Source of the DNA: Anopheles merus
Lineage: Eukaryota > Arthropoda > Insecta > Diptera > Culicidae
Direction: 5' to 3'
DNA: 64,000 nucleotides
Assembly (NCBI RefSeq): GCF_017562075.2
Contig: NW_024427616.1
Span: forward strand, 62,001-126,000
Shown: piece after piece, positions 36,007-48,269 of the stretch
Numbering within the stretch: the stretch's first letter is position 1
How the letters are laid out: each line of letters opens with the position of its first letter
The notes under the pieces: model-generated
Told to the model about the DNA's origin: nothing
What the model saw: the letters and a program-made list of their open reading frames with translations, nothing else
Databases searched by the model: none
Position numbers and translations under genes: made by a program

Positions 36007-36084
36007 GGAGATCTAACTTACCTCACGCAATCAGTGAGTATTCTCACTCGTGCGGCTGAGCTAAGGCAAATAGGATTAACGATT
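35831..36084. repeat. Unassigned sequence with (TG)n(AG)n run
   Basis: A compound microsatellite lies at about 35947-36006. The surrounding sequence may include the copia 5' end; no LTR could be defined. Confidence 0.55.
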
Positions 36085-37027
36085 GATTAAATTGATTTCG
36101 AACTGTCTGCAGCAGAGATTTTTCAGGGTAGCGCTTTGCTCGACATTATCTGACACCCATCCAGTCGTACTGTACACTTCGGATATCCCGATGCTTCCTG
36201 ATGGTAGTCGGATGTTCTTGTTATTTTTTTATTTTTTATTTGTTTATTTAATTCAACGGACAACATGGCCCTCCCGAAGCATTTATACGATACATAATAT
36301 TTTACATTTTCATATATATTAACTTTTTTTTTGTTTGCCGATGATACTGCTATCGCGGCAAAAGGTAGGTCTCTGGTGGAGATGAAAAGACGATTACAGT
36401 CCTGCCTGGACACCTTTATGCTTTATGCTGTATGACACCTTTATGCTTTATGCTGAAGGATTCGTATTCATGTGGCTCTAAACACAAGCCATTGTTGTGC
36501 CGCATCGACTTAAACAATCTTTGGTAATTAATGGTTTTTAGTTTGAATGGACTGAAAATGTGAGATATCTGGATCTTATACTGGATCGTGAGATGCTCTT
36601 TCACGGACAAGTTGAGAAAGTCTTGCACCTGGGACATAAGCTCATAGTGAATTTGTACCCAATGATCTCACGGAGATCCAGACTCTCCTTTGATAACAAG
36701 CTGTCAGTTTACAACCAAATAATTAAACCAGCGGTCCTCTACGGTTATCTGGTATGGGGATCATGCGCTAGGGTACATCGCCAACATGTACAGGTGATGC
36801 TAAATAAAATGTTCAGAATGATAGCACACGTCAACAGGTACATTAGCAAAAGGACACTGTATAAACTCTGCAGAACAGTTCCAATTGAGGATAGAATCAT
36901 CAAACTAACATCAAATTTCCTATACAAATGTTCCACTTCAGAACATAGATCTATCTGGCTAGTTGCCCAATCCAATCTAGGACAAGTTAGGATTAAGTTA
37001 GGTAAGATGCTTAGATACTTAGAGTAG
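36085..37027 (+). pseudogene. Jockey-like RT C-terminal fragment
   Basis: The fragment reads 'VVLYTSDIPMLPDGS', then, after an A/T-rich insert at about 36218-36330, the catalytic 'FADDTAIAAKGRSLVEM'. After further breaks an open frame (36560-37027) has the conserved end ('VRYLDLILD', 'IIKPAVLYGYLVWGSCA', 'MFRMIAHVNRY'). The insert carries a poly(T)/'aacggacaacatggccct' 3' end like that of the element at 59971, in opposite orientation, and is probably a dead-on-arrival 3' fragment. Confidence 0.78.
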
Positions 37028-37030
37028 ATT

Positions 37031-39851
37031 CCCGCTGCGCAAAGCGACGGAAGAAATCATGCCGTTCGGAGAATTTTATAATGCCATCTTTGTCCCTCCA
37101 ACGGCAAATTTGTCAAGCAGCTCGTCGAGCTACCCGTCCCTGGCTCCGCCTCGTACCCCTCGCCTGAACGCGCTGCCGTAGGTTTGGATGTGTTGGTGCT
37201 TCAGACGGCCAATCGCTGTCAGCCGTCGTCCGTGCTTTTCCCTCCATAGCGCCATCTCTTTCTCGCGTGTGGTCAATGCTCGCGAGCTGTTGTGGCGCCT
37301 AAAAATGCCGTTAACAAACATTGCGGCGATGAAGTTGCATTTTCACAAATCAAACCAAAAAATCGCAATGAGTTCAAACACTGAAATATAAAAATGACTA
37401 AGGAATCGCTAGTTTACGCAGGAGGGTTTGCTGTGCAACGCGCAGAATCCTAATCCGCATTAATACGTTCAGTCCGGCACTGATTTTCATGAGCTTACCG
37501 TTCCGCCGGCATCTAGAACGCAAGCTGATTGTGAAATCGGCATACTGGAAAGTTCACTGGCAGTCCCTGGGGCCTGCCATCGAACTGAACGTGCTAAGCA
37601 TTAAGCATAACACTAAGATTTTGCTTTCGCCTGTTGCAAAAACTGTTACCCGATTACATAGATATGCTAAGCATCCTGCGCATGGTTGTGAGTGTGCGTG
37701 TGTATGCAAAACTGTCGCCGAATGTATGCTCTTCCGGAATGTTATGATCCATAGGTCAAAGAAAGAAAGGTGTTCATGAAAGGCGGAAAAACGAATTGAG
37801 GCCCCTGTAAATGGTAACTGATGACCGGGAGGAGGGGGTACTGGCACACAGCTGTTGGGAGATAAGTTGAACATTATACTTAAATTGCAGGCGGATGGAG
37901 GGGGGATGGATGGATTGAACATTATACTTCTCTAGCCACGGGGAACCAACGACCATCTTTCCGGGGGCCCTTGTCGCTAATACTCTGTCCACTTGTAGAC
38001 ATACGACATACTACAGACTAGAAATCTTCGGCGACCGCCTAGTCCGCCTACCGTTAGATCCACCGCTGGTTCATGACGGTGTTTTTTTCTATCGTGGAGG
38101 TGCATCCTTCCCCCTGCCTGCAGCGTATGCATCGAGCAGGAGACAGTGTGGCAGTATGCAAGTTGCCCGCTGGATAGGAGCGGTCCCGCGGCAACGCCAT
38201 CATTCCGCACATCTTAACAGCATGCCCGTCATGGGTTCTAACCGCGTATGAACCGTCCGCCGTAGCAAAGGCTTACTATCCGGCTACGTGGTATTCAAGT
38301 CCTGAAATGGCCGGCATGATCGCATAGGCTATTACCCCAACAATAATAATAATAATAATAATAAGAACTTAGCATAGCAGATCACACCTGGGGAAGAGTT
38401 TGTCTTGACTTTGTTGCTGCCGGGCTACCGCTGTGACGCGACAAATGCACGGAATGCACTCGACCAAAACATGAACCTACCGATCCGAACTCATTCCAAG
38501 GCATTGCTGGTCAATCGGCGTCACGATACCGACAAGCCAACAAGACGCCCGATTCTGGACGGACTGGTGCAGCACCATATGCGCACCGTAATAAACAAAT
38601 CCAGAATCCTCTTTTGTATGAATTCAATTCAAGTTTTGTTTCCAGTTGCGTCCGCTAGCTGAATTAGAAATAAATGTGCAATATATCACACGCACGTCTG
38701 CTTAGATCGTGTGTCTTTTTAATACCCCCAACAGCAGAGCCGATCGCAAAGATGCCAATGCCAATGGTTGTGTTGTCTCTCAGGTAGCGAGATCGAAAAT
38801 GCATGGACTTTGTAGCCGCAGCGGATGAAAATGTACGCATCAGAATCAAATAGTTTTGAGGTTTCCAAACGCACGCACACAAACACCCAAACACGCGCGC
38901 GCAAACTCGCACACACATAACACACACACACATACGCGCGCGCGCACATGCATGAACGCGCGTACGCCAGCACGCACGCACACACACACGCACGTACGCG
39001 CGCCCGCGAGCATGAAAGCGCGCACGCCAGCACGCACCCACGAAAGCGCGCTCGCGAGCACGCACCCCCGAAGTCGCGCAAGCACGCACTCCCCCCCCCC
39101 ACCCCCCACTAGACCACCCCCCGCCCTCCACGCATGATCGATTACGGCTACCTTCTCGGTAGAACGGCTGGTTCAGGTTTCTTGTAGCGCATCCTCATCC
39201 CTAGCGCCGGGCGGAGTGGGGGATCGCGACATGATAGAGTGAAAGGTCACTTTCCCCGCGCTGTGTGTGTGTGTGTGTGTGTGTGTCGAGACCCAAAAAC
39301 TCGAGACAGATCTCGGCAAATTAAAAAAAAAATTATAACCACTATACACTGTGCTACATGATGCTTAGAAGGTCATTGAAACATCAAACATGTTCAAATA
39401 AAAAAATATTAGTTTAGTGTTAGACGTTCTCCTACGCTTGTTTTAAATAGGCTTCTTCACCCTCAATTGGCAGGGGCATCGAATGGTCTCATCAGCAGCG
39501 GCACGAAATAAAATAATCCATCAATACACCGATAACACTTTAAATCCCAATCCAGCTTCTCCCGCATCGTCCCAAGGTCACACACTAATTAATAAATGCT
39601 AACACCCACCAATAACAATACATAACCGCAATGCACATATAAGTATCAACGCATACACCACAACACCCAATCAGCTGGCGGCGGAAGGCACGGGCTGAAG
39701 CTCAAGTAAGGCAAGCCAGGGTGAAGGAGGGAGGGAAGAGGAAGAAGTGGACGAAAAAATGGGCGCCATTTTTTTTTTTAATTTTTTGACCGTTTTTTTT
39801 TTGCTCCGCCGCCGCCCGAACTTGGCCCGAACTGCCCGAACTGCGCGACCA
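37031..39851 (+). repeat. R repeat copy 5
   Basis: A 2.82-kb copy holding both the 'gactaaggaatcgctag' module and the SINE-like module with an (AAT)n tail (about 37980-38370, B-box-like 'atgggttctaacc'). It begins 'cccgctgcgcaaagcgacgg' and ends where R6 begins with the same sequence. Confidence 0.8.
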
Positions 39852-42740
39852 CCCGCTGCGCAAAGCGACGGAAGGCGTTATGGCGTTCTGAGAATTTTAT
39901 CATACCTTCCTTTTCTCTCCAACGGCAAATTTGTCAAGCAGCTCGTCGAGCTACCCGTCCCTGGCTCCGCCTCGTACCCCTCGCCTGAGCGCGCTGCCGT
40001 AGGTTTGGATGTGTTGGTGCATCAGACGGCCAATCGCTGTCAGCCGTCGTCCGTGCTTTTCCCTCCATAGCGCCATCTCTTTCTCGCGTGTGGTCAATGC
40101 TCGCGAGCTGTTATGGCGCCTAAAAATGCCGTTAACAAACATTGCGGCGATGAAGTTGCATTTTCACAAATCAAACCAAAAAATCGCAATGAGTTCAAAC
40201 ACTGCAATATAAAAATGACTAAGGAATCGCTAGTTTACGCAAGAGGGTTTGCTGTGCAACGCGCAGAATCCTAATCCGCATTAACACGTTCAGTCCGGCG
40301 CTGATTTTCATGAGCTTACCGTTCCGCCGGCATCTAGAACGCAAGCTGATTGTGAAATCGGCATACTGGAAAGTTCACTGGCAGTCCCTGGGGCCTGCCA
40401 TCGAACTGAACGTGCTAAGCATTAAGCATAACACTAAGATTTTGCTTTCGCCTGTTGCAAAAACTGTTACCCGATTACATAGATATGCTAAGCATCCTGC
40501 GCATGGTTGTGAGTGTGCGTGTGTATGCAAAACTGTCGCCGAATGTATGCTCTTCCGGAATGTTATGATCCATAGGTCAAAGAAAGAAAGGTGTTCATGA
40601 AAGGCGGAAAAACGAATTGAGGCCCCTGTAAATGGTAACTGATGACCGGGAGGAGGGGGTACTGGCACACAGCTGTTGGGAGATAAATTGAAAATTATAC
40701 TTAAATTGCAGGCGGATGGAGGGGGGATGGATGGATTGAACATTATACTTCTCTAGCCACGGGGAACCAACGACCATCTTTCCGGGGGCCCTTGTCGCTA
40801 ATACTCTGTCCACTTGTAGACATACGACATACTACAGACTAGAAATCTTCGGCGACCGCCTAGTCCGCCTACCGTTAGATCCACCGCTGGTTCATGACGG
40901 TGTTTTTTTCTATCGTGGAGGTGCATCCTTCCCCCTGCCTGCAGCGTATGCATCGAGCAGGAGACAGTGTGGCAGTATGCAAGTTGCCCGCTGGATAGGA
41001 GCGGTCCCGCGGCAACGCCATCATTCCGCACATCTTAACAGCATGCCCGTCATGGGTTCTAACCGCGTATGAACCGTCCGCCGTAGCAAAGGCTTACTAT
41101 CCGGCTACGTGGTATTCAAGTCCTGAAATGGCCGGCATGATCGCATAGGCTATTACCCCAACAATAATAATAATAATAAGAAGAACTTAGCATAGCAGTT
41201 CACACCTGGGGAAGAGTTTGTCTTGACTTTTTTGCTGCCGGGCTACCGCTGTGACGCGACAAATGCACGGAATGCACTCGACCAAAACATGAACCTACCG
41301 ATCCGAACTCATTCCAAGGCATTGCTGGTCAATCGGCGTCACGATACCGACAAGCCAACAAGACGCCCGATTCTGGACGGACTGGTGCAGCACCATATGC
41401 GCACCGTAATAAACAAATCCAGAATCCTCTTTTGTATGAATTCAATTCAAGTTTTGTTTCCAGTTGCGTCCGCTAGCTGAATTAGAAATAAATGTGCAAT
41501 ATATCACACGCACGTCTGCTTAGATCGTGTGTCTTTTTAATACCCCAACAGCAGAGCCGATCGCAAAGATGCCAATGCCAATGGTTGTGTTGTCTCTCAG
41601 GTAGCGAGATCGAAAATGCATGGACTTTGTAGCCGCAGCGGATGAAAATGTACGCATCAGAATCAAATAGTTTTGAGGTTTCCAAACGCACGCACACAAA
41701 CACCCAAACACGCGCGCGCAAACTCACACACAAACACGCGCGCGCAAACTCACACACAAACACGCGCGCGCAAACTCACACACAAACACGCGCGCGCAAA
41801 CTCACACACAAATACGCGCGCGCAAACTCGCGCCACACATAACACACACACACACATACGCGCGCGCACATGCATGAACGCGCGTACGCCAGCACGCACG
41901 CACACACACACGCACGTACGCGCGCCCGCGAGCATGAAAGCGCGCACGCCAGCACGCACCCACGAAAGCGCGCTCGCGAGCACGCACCCCCGAAGTCGCG
42001 CAAGCACGCACTCCCCCCCCCCTCCACGCATGATCGATTACGGCTACCTTCTCGGTAGAACGGCTGGTTCAGGTTTCTTGTAGCGCATCCTCATCCCTAG
42101 CGCCGGGCGGGGTGGGGGATCGCGACATGATAGAGTGAAAGGTCACTTTCCCCGCGCTGTGTGTGTGTGTGTGTGTCGAGACCCAAAAACTCGAGACAGA
42201 TTTCGGCAAATTAAAAAAAAATTATAACCACTATACACTGTGCTACATGATGCTTAGAAGGTCATTGAAACATCAAACATGTTCAAATAAAAAAATATTA
42301 GTTTAGTGTTAGACGTTCTCCTACGCTTGTTTTAAATAGGCTTCTTCACCCTCAATTGGCAGGGGCATCGAATGGTCTCATCAGCAGCGGCACGAAATAA
42401 AATAATCCATCAATACACCGATAACACTTTAAATCCCAATCTAGCTTCTCCCGCATCGTCCCAAGGTCACACACTAATTAATAAATGCTAACACCCACCA
42501 ATAACAATACATAACCGCAATGCACATATAAGTATCAACGCATACACCACAACACCCAATCAGCTGGCGGCGGAAGGCACGGGCTGAAGCTCAAGTAAGG
42601 CAAGCCAGGGTGAAGGAGGGAGGGGAGAGGAAGAAGCGGACGAAAAAATGGGCGCCATTTTTTTTTTAAATTTTTTGACCGTTTTTTTTTTGCTCCGCCG
42701 CCGCCCGAACTTGGCCCGAACTGCCCGAACTGCGCGACCA
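39852..42740 (+). repeat. R repeat copy 6
   Basis: Nearly the same as R5 with an offset of about 2820 bp. The main difference is a 26-bp minisatellite in the core (41709-41830, about five units of 'cacgcgcgcgcaaactcac...') where R5 has one unit. Confidence 0.8.
41709..41830. repeat. 26-bp minisatellite within R6
   Basis: About five tandem units containing 'cgcgcgcgcaaactcacac'. Only one unit stands at the matching place in R5. Confidence 0.9.
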
Positions 42741-43968
42741 CCCGCTGCGCAAAGCGACGGAAGGCGTTATGGCGTTCTGAGAATTTTATCATGCCTTCCT
42801 TTTCTCTCTAACGGCAAATTTGTCAAGCAGCCAGTCGAGCTACCCGACCCTGGCTCTGCCTCTTACCCCTCGCCTGAGCGCGCTGTCGAAGGTTTGGATG
42901 TGTTAGTGCATCAGACGGCCAATCGCTGTCAGCCGTCGTCCGTGCTTTTTCCCTCCATAGCGCTATCTCTTTCACGCGTGTGGTCAATGGTCGCGAACTG
43001 TTGTGGCGCTCAAAAAAACCGTTAACAAACATTGCGGCGAAGAAGTTGCATTTTCACAAATCAAATCAAAAAAGCGCAATGAGTTCAAATGATTCTTCAG
43101 CCACGGGACCCCAACGACCATCTTTTCGGGGTCCCTTGTCGCTAATACTCTGTCCACTTGTAAACATACGCCATACTACATACTAGAGATCTTCGGCGAC
43201 CGCCTAGTCCGCCTACCGTTAGATCCGCCGCTGGTCCATGACGGTGTTTTTTGTTGTGGTGGAGGTGCATACTTCCTCCTGCCTGCTGCGTATGCACCGG
43301 GCAGGAGACAGTGTGGCAGTATGCATGTTGCACGCTGGATAGGAGTGGGCCCGCGGCACCGCCATCATTCCGCACATCTGCATGCCCGTCGTGGGTTCTA
43401 ACCGCGTATGAACCGTCCGCCGTAGCAAGGGTTGACTATCCGGCTACGTGTACGTCAAGTCATGAAATGGCCAACATGATCGCGTAGGCCGTAATGACAA
43501 GAATAATAATAAAAAAAAGAACTTTGAAGCGCCATCCGTACCGGGGAAGAGTTTATCTTGACTTTGTTGCTGCCGGGTCTGCGGCCGTGGCGCGACAAAT
43601 GCACGGAATACAATTGACCAAAGGACATGAACCTACCGAGCCTTACCCGTTCCAAGGCAGTGCCAGCCGCACGGCGTCATGATACCTACTCCAAGCCAAC
43701 AAGCCGCCAGATTCTGGACGGACAGACATTCTCTTTTGTATGAGTTTATTTCATTTTTTGTTTCCACTAGCCTACCTGAATTGAAAAGAAATGTGCTACG
43801 TATCACATGCACGTTTGCTTCGATCGTGTGTCTTTTTAACACCCCCAACAGCAGAACCGATCGCAAAGATGGTGGTGCCAATCTAATGGTTGTGTTGTCT
43901 CTCAGGTAGCGAGATTGAAAATGCATGGACTTTGTAGCCGCTATGGATGAAAATGTACGCATCAGAAT
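42741..43968 (+). repeat. R repeat copy 7, left part
   Basis: Head-to-tail with R6 but of the R3/R4 subtype (lacks the 'gactaaggaatcgctag' module, has the SINE-like module at 43373-43510). It is split at 43968 by the hAT-like element and continues at 48097. Confidence 0.8.
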
Positions 43969-44433
43969 TAGAGATGGGTTCGCCGGATCGCACCCACGGT
44001 TCCGCTCCGATTCCGGCAAGTATGATTCCGATTCCGACTCCAGAGAAACGGAATCGCTAGTTCCACCGGAATCGTCCGGAATCGCCCGGAATCGTCTGGA
44101 ATCGTCCGGAATCGCCCGGAATCGACCGGAATCGCCCGGAATCGACCGGAGTCGCCCGGAATCGCCCGGAATCGCCCGGAATCGTCCGGAATCGCCCGGA
44201 ATTGTCCGGAATCGTCCGGAATCGCCCGGAATCGTCCGGAATCGTCCGGAATCGATCGGAATCGCCCGGAATCGCCCGGAATCGCCCGGAATCGACCGGA
44301 GTCGCCCGGAATCGCCCGGAATCGCCCGGAATCGTCCGGAATTGACCGGAATCGACCGGAATCGACCGGAATCGCCTGGAATCGTCCGGAATCGCCTGGA
44401 ATCGTCCGGAATCGTCGGAATAGTCGGAATTCC
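43969..44433 (+). repeat. Left minisatellite TIR
   Basis: 34 consecutive 10-bp units (44071-44410) of the pattern ATCGyCCGGA, with variable fifth/sixth bases, preceded by degenerate 'gattccgat' units. Because 10 is not a multiple of three, all frames cycle and long Pro/Glu/Ser/Arg-repeat open frames arise on both strands. They are not genes. Confidence 0.95.
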
Positions 44434-47400
44434 CCCATATAACCAAGATACCGAAAACGCCACCAATTTCTTGTACTAAAATCCAGTTCCATCAAACAAA
44501 GCTAAAAAACTATCAGTTTGGTGGGTTAAGCCACACGGCCACAGAAGCAGCCACCACTTCAATTTTGTTGAAGTCAGATTTTTATGCACGGGCAATTTAT
44601 TTGCTCAACATGTTTCACCTGTGTTAAAAATGTTATTTATTTGTGCAAAGGAAGCAATTAAACGTGTGTGTTTAAGTTGGTTTGTTGTAAAAAATTCATG
44701 TGTAATATGTGTATATGTGTGTTTGTTTACTTGCGAATGAACTCTTCCGTTTCGCTGGTCAGTGCATAGTTTATAGACTAATAATATTGCTGAAGTTGAA
44801 GTGCAGTGATGTAAGTGAATGAATTTAATCAACCGAGGAGTTCAAATCCTGTTCAGCATATTGACCTAAGCCAAACCTTGACCAAACTTTTCCTCAAAGC
44901 ATTTTTGGAAAAGGTGGGTTAAGGGTGGACAAGATAAATACATCGGATCGGAACTGGCAGCTCCGATTGTTCTAAAATTTGGTGGGTTAACGACTGAATC
45001 GACCACCACAAACCCACGTGGGTTTGAAGTGGTTTTACAGTGGGTTAAGGACGATTTGGTTATTTGGGCCATTTCATTTCATGTCCAGTGGCGCGTTAAA
45101 CGGTGGTCGGACTGGGCGGCCGCCAGGGGCCCCGGCGATCTAGGGGGCCCCGTCATTGTGGATGTTCGACTTCGTATCGATTGTACCCCCCCCCCCCCCC
45201 CCCCTGGATGGGACTTTTACCATCTATTTCAAATAAACTTATTTTTAATTAATTCATTTTTCCCATCGCTTCAAGCACTGTATTACGAGGGCCCCGAACT
45301 GCAGAAAACCGGGGCCCCATACTACTCAAAGCAGCACATAAAATGTTCTAAGAAATCTGCCAATACTTGCATCCAAGTTGCAAGGGAAGAACGCTGCGAC
45401 ACGCGCGCACAGCTCAAATCAATACCTCATCATCGTTGGCGCAAAGTATTGGACAGAGCGAGAAATCGTCATTTTTTGCTGGTGTGGGTGGCCTGTGCAC
45501 GAGACACCCAAACCCAAAACCACGCAGAGCAACTTGCTGCTAAAATGGAATGCACAGAACGCTGCGCTTAACTACCACCGAAAACCCGTTACACAACACA
45601 AGCATACAACACACCCAAACAAAAATTTAAAGGCCCCGAAACACAATATCAATACACCGGCTCGTAGCCGGTAAAATTAGCAGGAAAAATTGACTAACAC
45701 CAAGCCAGCAACGGTGCTCCAGTGGGTAGAGGTTTCATTCGAGAAACGATTCCATCGATATCGATGTGTGCGCTTTTCAATTTGGCTTGGATGAAACGTG
45801 CCTGTGCTTGCGGGGGGCCCTATACTTGTTTTGCAGATGTGTGCCGAAAACAGACAGCTTTCACGCGAAAAATGGTATTCACATCTCAAGCCTGAGATCG
45901 TGGAGCGTGCCTGCTTTTAACCCACAACCTTAAATTTTCACGCGGGGCCCTACTCATCTTTTGTGGTCAACTGCCAAATAGGGGAAATCGGGAAGGAGTG
46001 GTATTCATAGGTCCAAAAAGGAACTGGGCCATGTTAATATTAAAATGATTTTTTATCACTATTTACATACAACTTTTTGGGTGAAGACAAGATAAAAAAC
46101 CGATACAGCTATATTGAAGCCAAAACTCAAAGGTGGTTTACGGGGCCCCAACGATTATGTGGACTCTTCGATAAAGGGCCCCCGTCGGTAAGGGCTCCGT
46201 CGGTAAGGGCCCCCGTCGGTAAGGGCCCCCGTCGGTAAGGAGGCCCCGTCAATAAGGGGCCCCGTACATTTGGTGTCTTAGTGTGGATGGTCGGTGCACG
46301 AGCTCACCAAAAAAAAGGCGGAGACACTTGCTGTCAAAATCCAATGCACAGAACACAGAACAGAACGCTGCGTTTAACCTCAAAGAAAACCCGTTACAAT
46401 AGCCACAAGCACACATTATAAACAGACAAAAATTTAAAGGCCCCTACACAAAATTTCAATGCACCGGCTCGTAGCCGGAGAAATTGGCAGGAAAAATTGA
46501 CACCAAGCTTGCGTCGCTTTAAAAAGCCTAGGAAGGTCGTTTGGTCAACGGTGCTTCAGTGGGTTGAGTTTTCATTCGAGAAATGGTTAAATCGATGTCA
46601 TTGTGTGCGCTCTTGGCTGGGATGAACCGTCCTGTTCTTGTATACGGGGCCCCTGCTACCGCTTTGCGATTGTGTGCCGAAAGCAGACAGCTGTTTCACA
46701 CGAAAAATGGTATTCACATTCCTGGCCTAGGATAGTGGATTGTGTGTGTCTTTTAATGCAAAAAATAAAATTTCCATTCTTGGCCCTGGACCGAAGAGAA
46801 GGGGAAATGGGAAAGGTTTCAGGTTAGAAGGAAGGGGGGAAGGGTATAAAAATACTCAATATGGTTTTTATCGACTATTTAATTTTTTGCGAATACAACA
46901 AGACTAAAAACCGTTACAGCTGCATCTACATACAGCCATACACAGCCATAATACGAAGAACAATCTCCATTGCCTCGGCTATTTGGGGCCCCGTTGATGA
47001 TCCCGTCGATTGAGGGGCCCCAGTGAACGTATGAATGACTTGAAACGTCTAATATATGTAAATATAGTTTTAAGTTAGAAACTTATAGTATGTTATGATG
47101 AGTTTACGAAAAGAAAAACAACGAAATTAAACAAAAGGTATTGTTCGTATTTCACTGCAAATATCAAGTCGTACGACTTTAATAACATGGCCTTTATAGG
47201 TTCGATTCCTAAGCTCTTTTGTTCCGGGTTCTGGGTAAGCTCTTTTGTTGCCAGTATACTAAGAGGTTTCATGAACACTCCAAACATTTTTGGGAAGCCA
47301 TACTTGCCGGAGGTGCATGCAAAGCAATGACGGAAAAAGTAAAATATGTATTAAATGTGGCTTCTAACATTTACTACTATTAGTTGACTACGATTCCTCA

Positions 47401-47666
47401 CGATTCCGGTTGATTCCGGTCGATTCTGAACGATTCCAACAATTCTAGATGATTCCGGTCGATTCCGGGCGATTTCAGTCGATTCCGGTCAATTGCGACT
47501 GTTCCGGCCGCCGCGCATCTGTTAATGCTGGCTGTCGTTCATTTGAGCCAGGAATGTCGCGCACTGAGTTCCTCAATATCGTTCGACATGCAATCTAGCT
47601 TCTTGTATTACTGGTTGTATCTATTTGTATTAGGTTATGCACTGAAGAAATGACATGAAATGAAAT
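44434..47666. other. Interior of hAT-like element
   Basis: Noncoding. It has repeated 'ggtgggttaa' motifs (44520-45055), a C-run of 18 near 45187, and a diverged direct duplication of about 550 bp (45555-46100 and 46350-46920, with 'cggctcgtagccgg' in both). A short array of 'gtcggtaagggccccc' units lies at 46170-46265, and a degenerate relative of the 10-bp repeat at 47398-47506. No transposase, splice pattern or known domain was seen. Confidence 0.7.
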
Positions 47667-48096
47667 GGAATTCCGACTATTCCGACGATTCCGGACGATT
47701 CCGGGCGATTCCGGGCGACTCCGGTCGATTCCGGTCGATTCCGGTAGATTCCGGACGATTCCGGGCGATTCCGGGCGATTCCGGGCGATTCCGGGCGACT
47801 CCGGTCGATTCCGGGCGATTCCGGTCGATTCCGGTCGATTCCGATCGATTCCGCGCGATTCCGGGCGATTCCAGACGATTTCGGGCGAATCCGGACGATT
47901 CCGACGATTCCGGACGATTCCGGACGGTTCCAACGACTCCGCACGATTCCGACGATTCCGACGATTCCAGACGATTCCGGACTATTCCGGGCGGTTCCGG
48001 CTTGTCGGATTGAACCTACCCTTCGGAACTGGGTCCGAAATTTGTTGGAATCGTCCGGACCCAGTTCCGCTTTTTTGTGCGTTTTGCCCAACTCTA
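47667..48096 (-). repeat. Right minisatellite TIR
   Basis: 21 exact-length 10-bp units (about 47691-47900) of the pattern 'cgattccggg', then 9-bp variants to about 48000, and the outer end 'cccaactcta'. It is the inverted partner of 43969-44433. Confidence 0.95.
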
Positions 48097-48104
48097 ATCA
48101 GAAT

Positions 48105-48133
48105 CAAACAATTTTGAAGTTTCCGCACGCACG

Positions 48134-48171
<38 letters not shown>

Positions 48172-48215
48172 CGCACGCACACATGAATGAACGCGCGCAC
48201 GCCAGCACGCACGCA

Positions 48216-48269
<54 letters not shown>

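Larger units (their letters stand above)
43969..48096. mobile_element. hAT-like nonautonomous element with minisatellite TIRs
   Basis: 4128 bp flanked by a perfect 8-bp duplication ATCAGAAT (43961-43968 and 48097-48104). The outermost ends are inverted: TAGAGATGGG at left, and TAGAGTTGGG read from the right. The host repeat R shows the empty site 'catcagaatcaaat' in several other copies. An 8-bp TSD and TAGAG-type ends suit the hAT superfamily. Each end carries a 10-bp repeat array in inverted orientation, and both arrays stop inward at the same sequence ('gtcggaatagtcggaattcc'). No transposase frame is present inside. Confidence 0.88.

Noticed and set aside
37489..37779. 96-residue frame repeated at 40310-40600 and partly at 4933
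   Set aside because: It occurs because R units are duplicated. The R1/R2 versions shift frame and show no codon constraint or known domain.
44071..44410. CRISPR-like repeat array
   Set aside because: Units are contiguous 10-mers without spacers, in a eukaryotic transposon end.
43633..44466. 277-residue minus-strand open frame and several others over the 10-bp array
   Set aside because: A 10-bp unit cycles through all frames and stays open on both strands; the residues are only a 10-residue echo of the repeat.
45029..45571. 180-residue frame in the hAT interior as a possible transposase
   Set aside because: No hAT motifs (no RW, DDE or C-terminal dimerisation pattern); it spans a poly-C run and repeat DNA.
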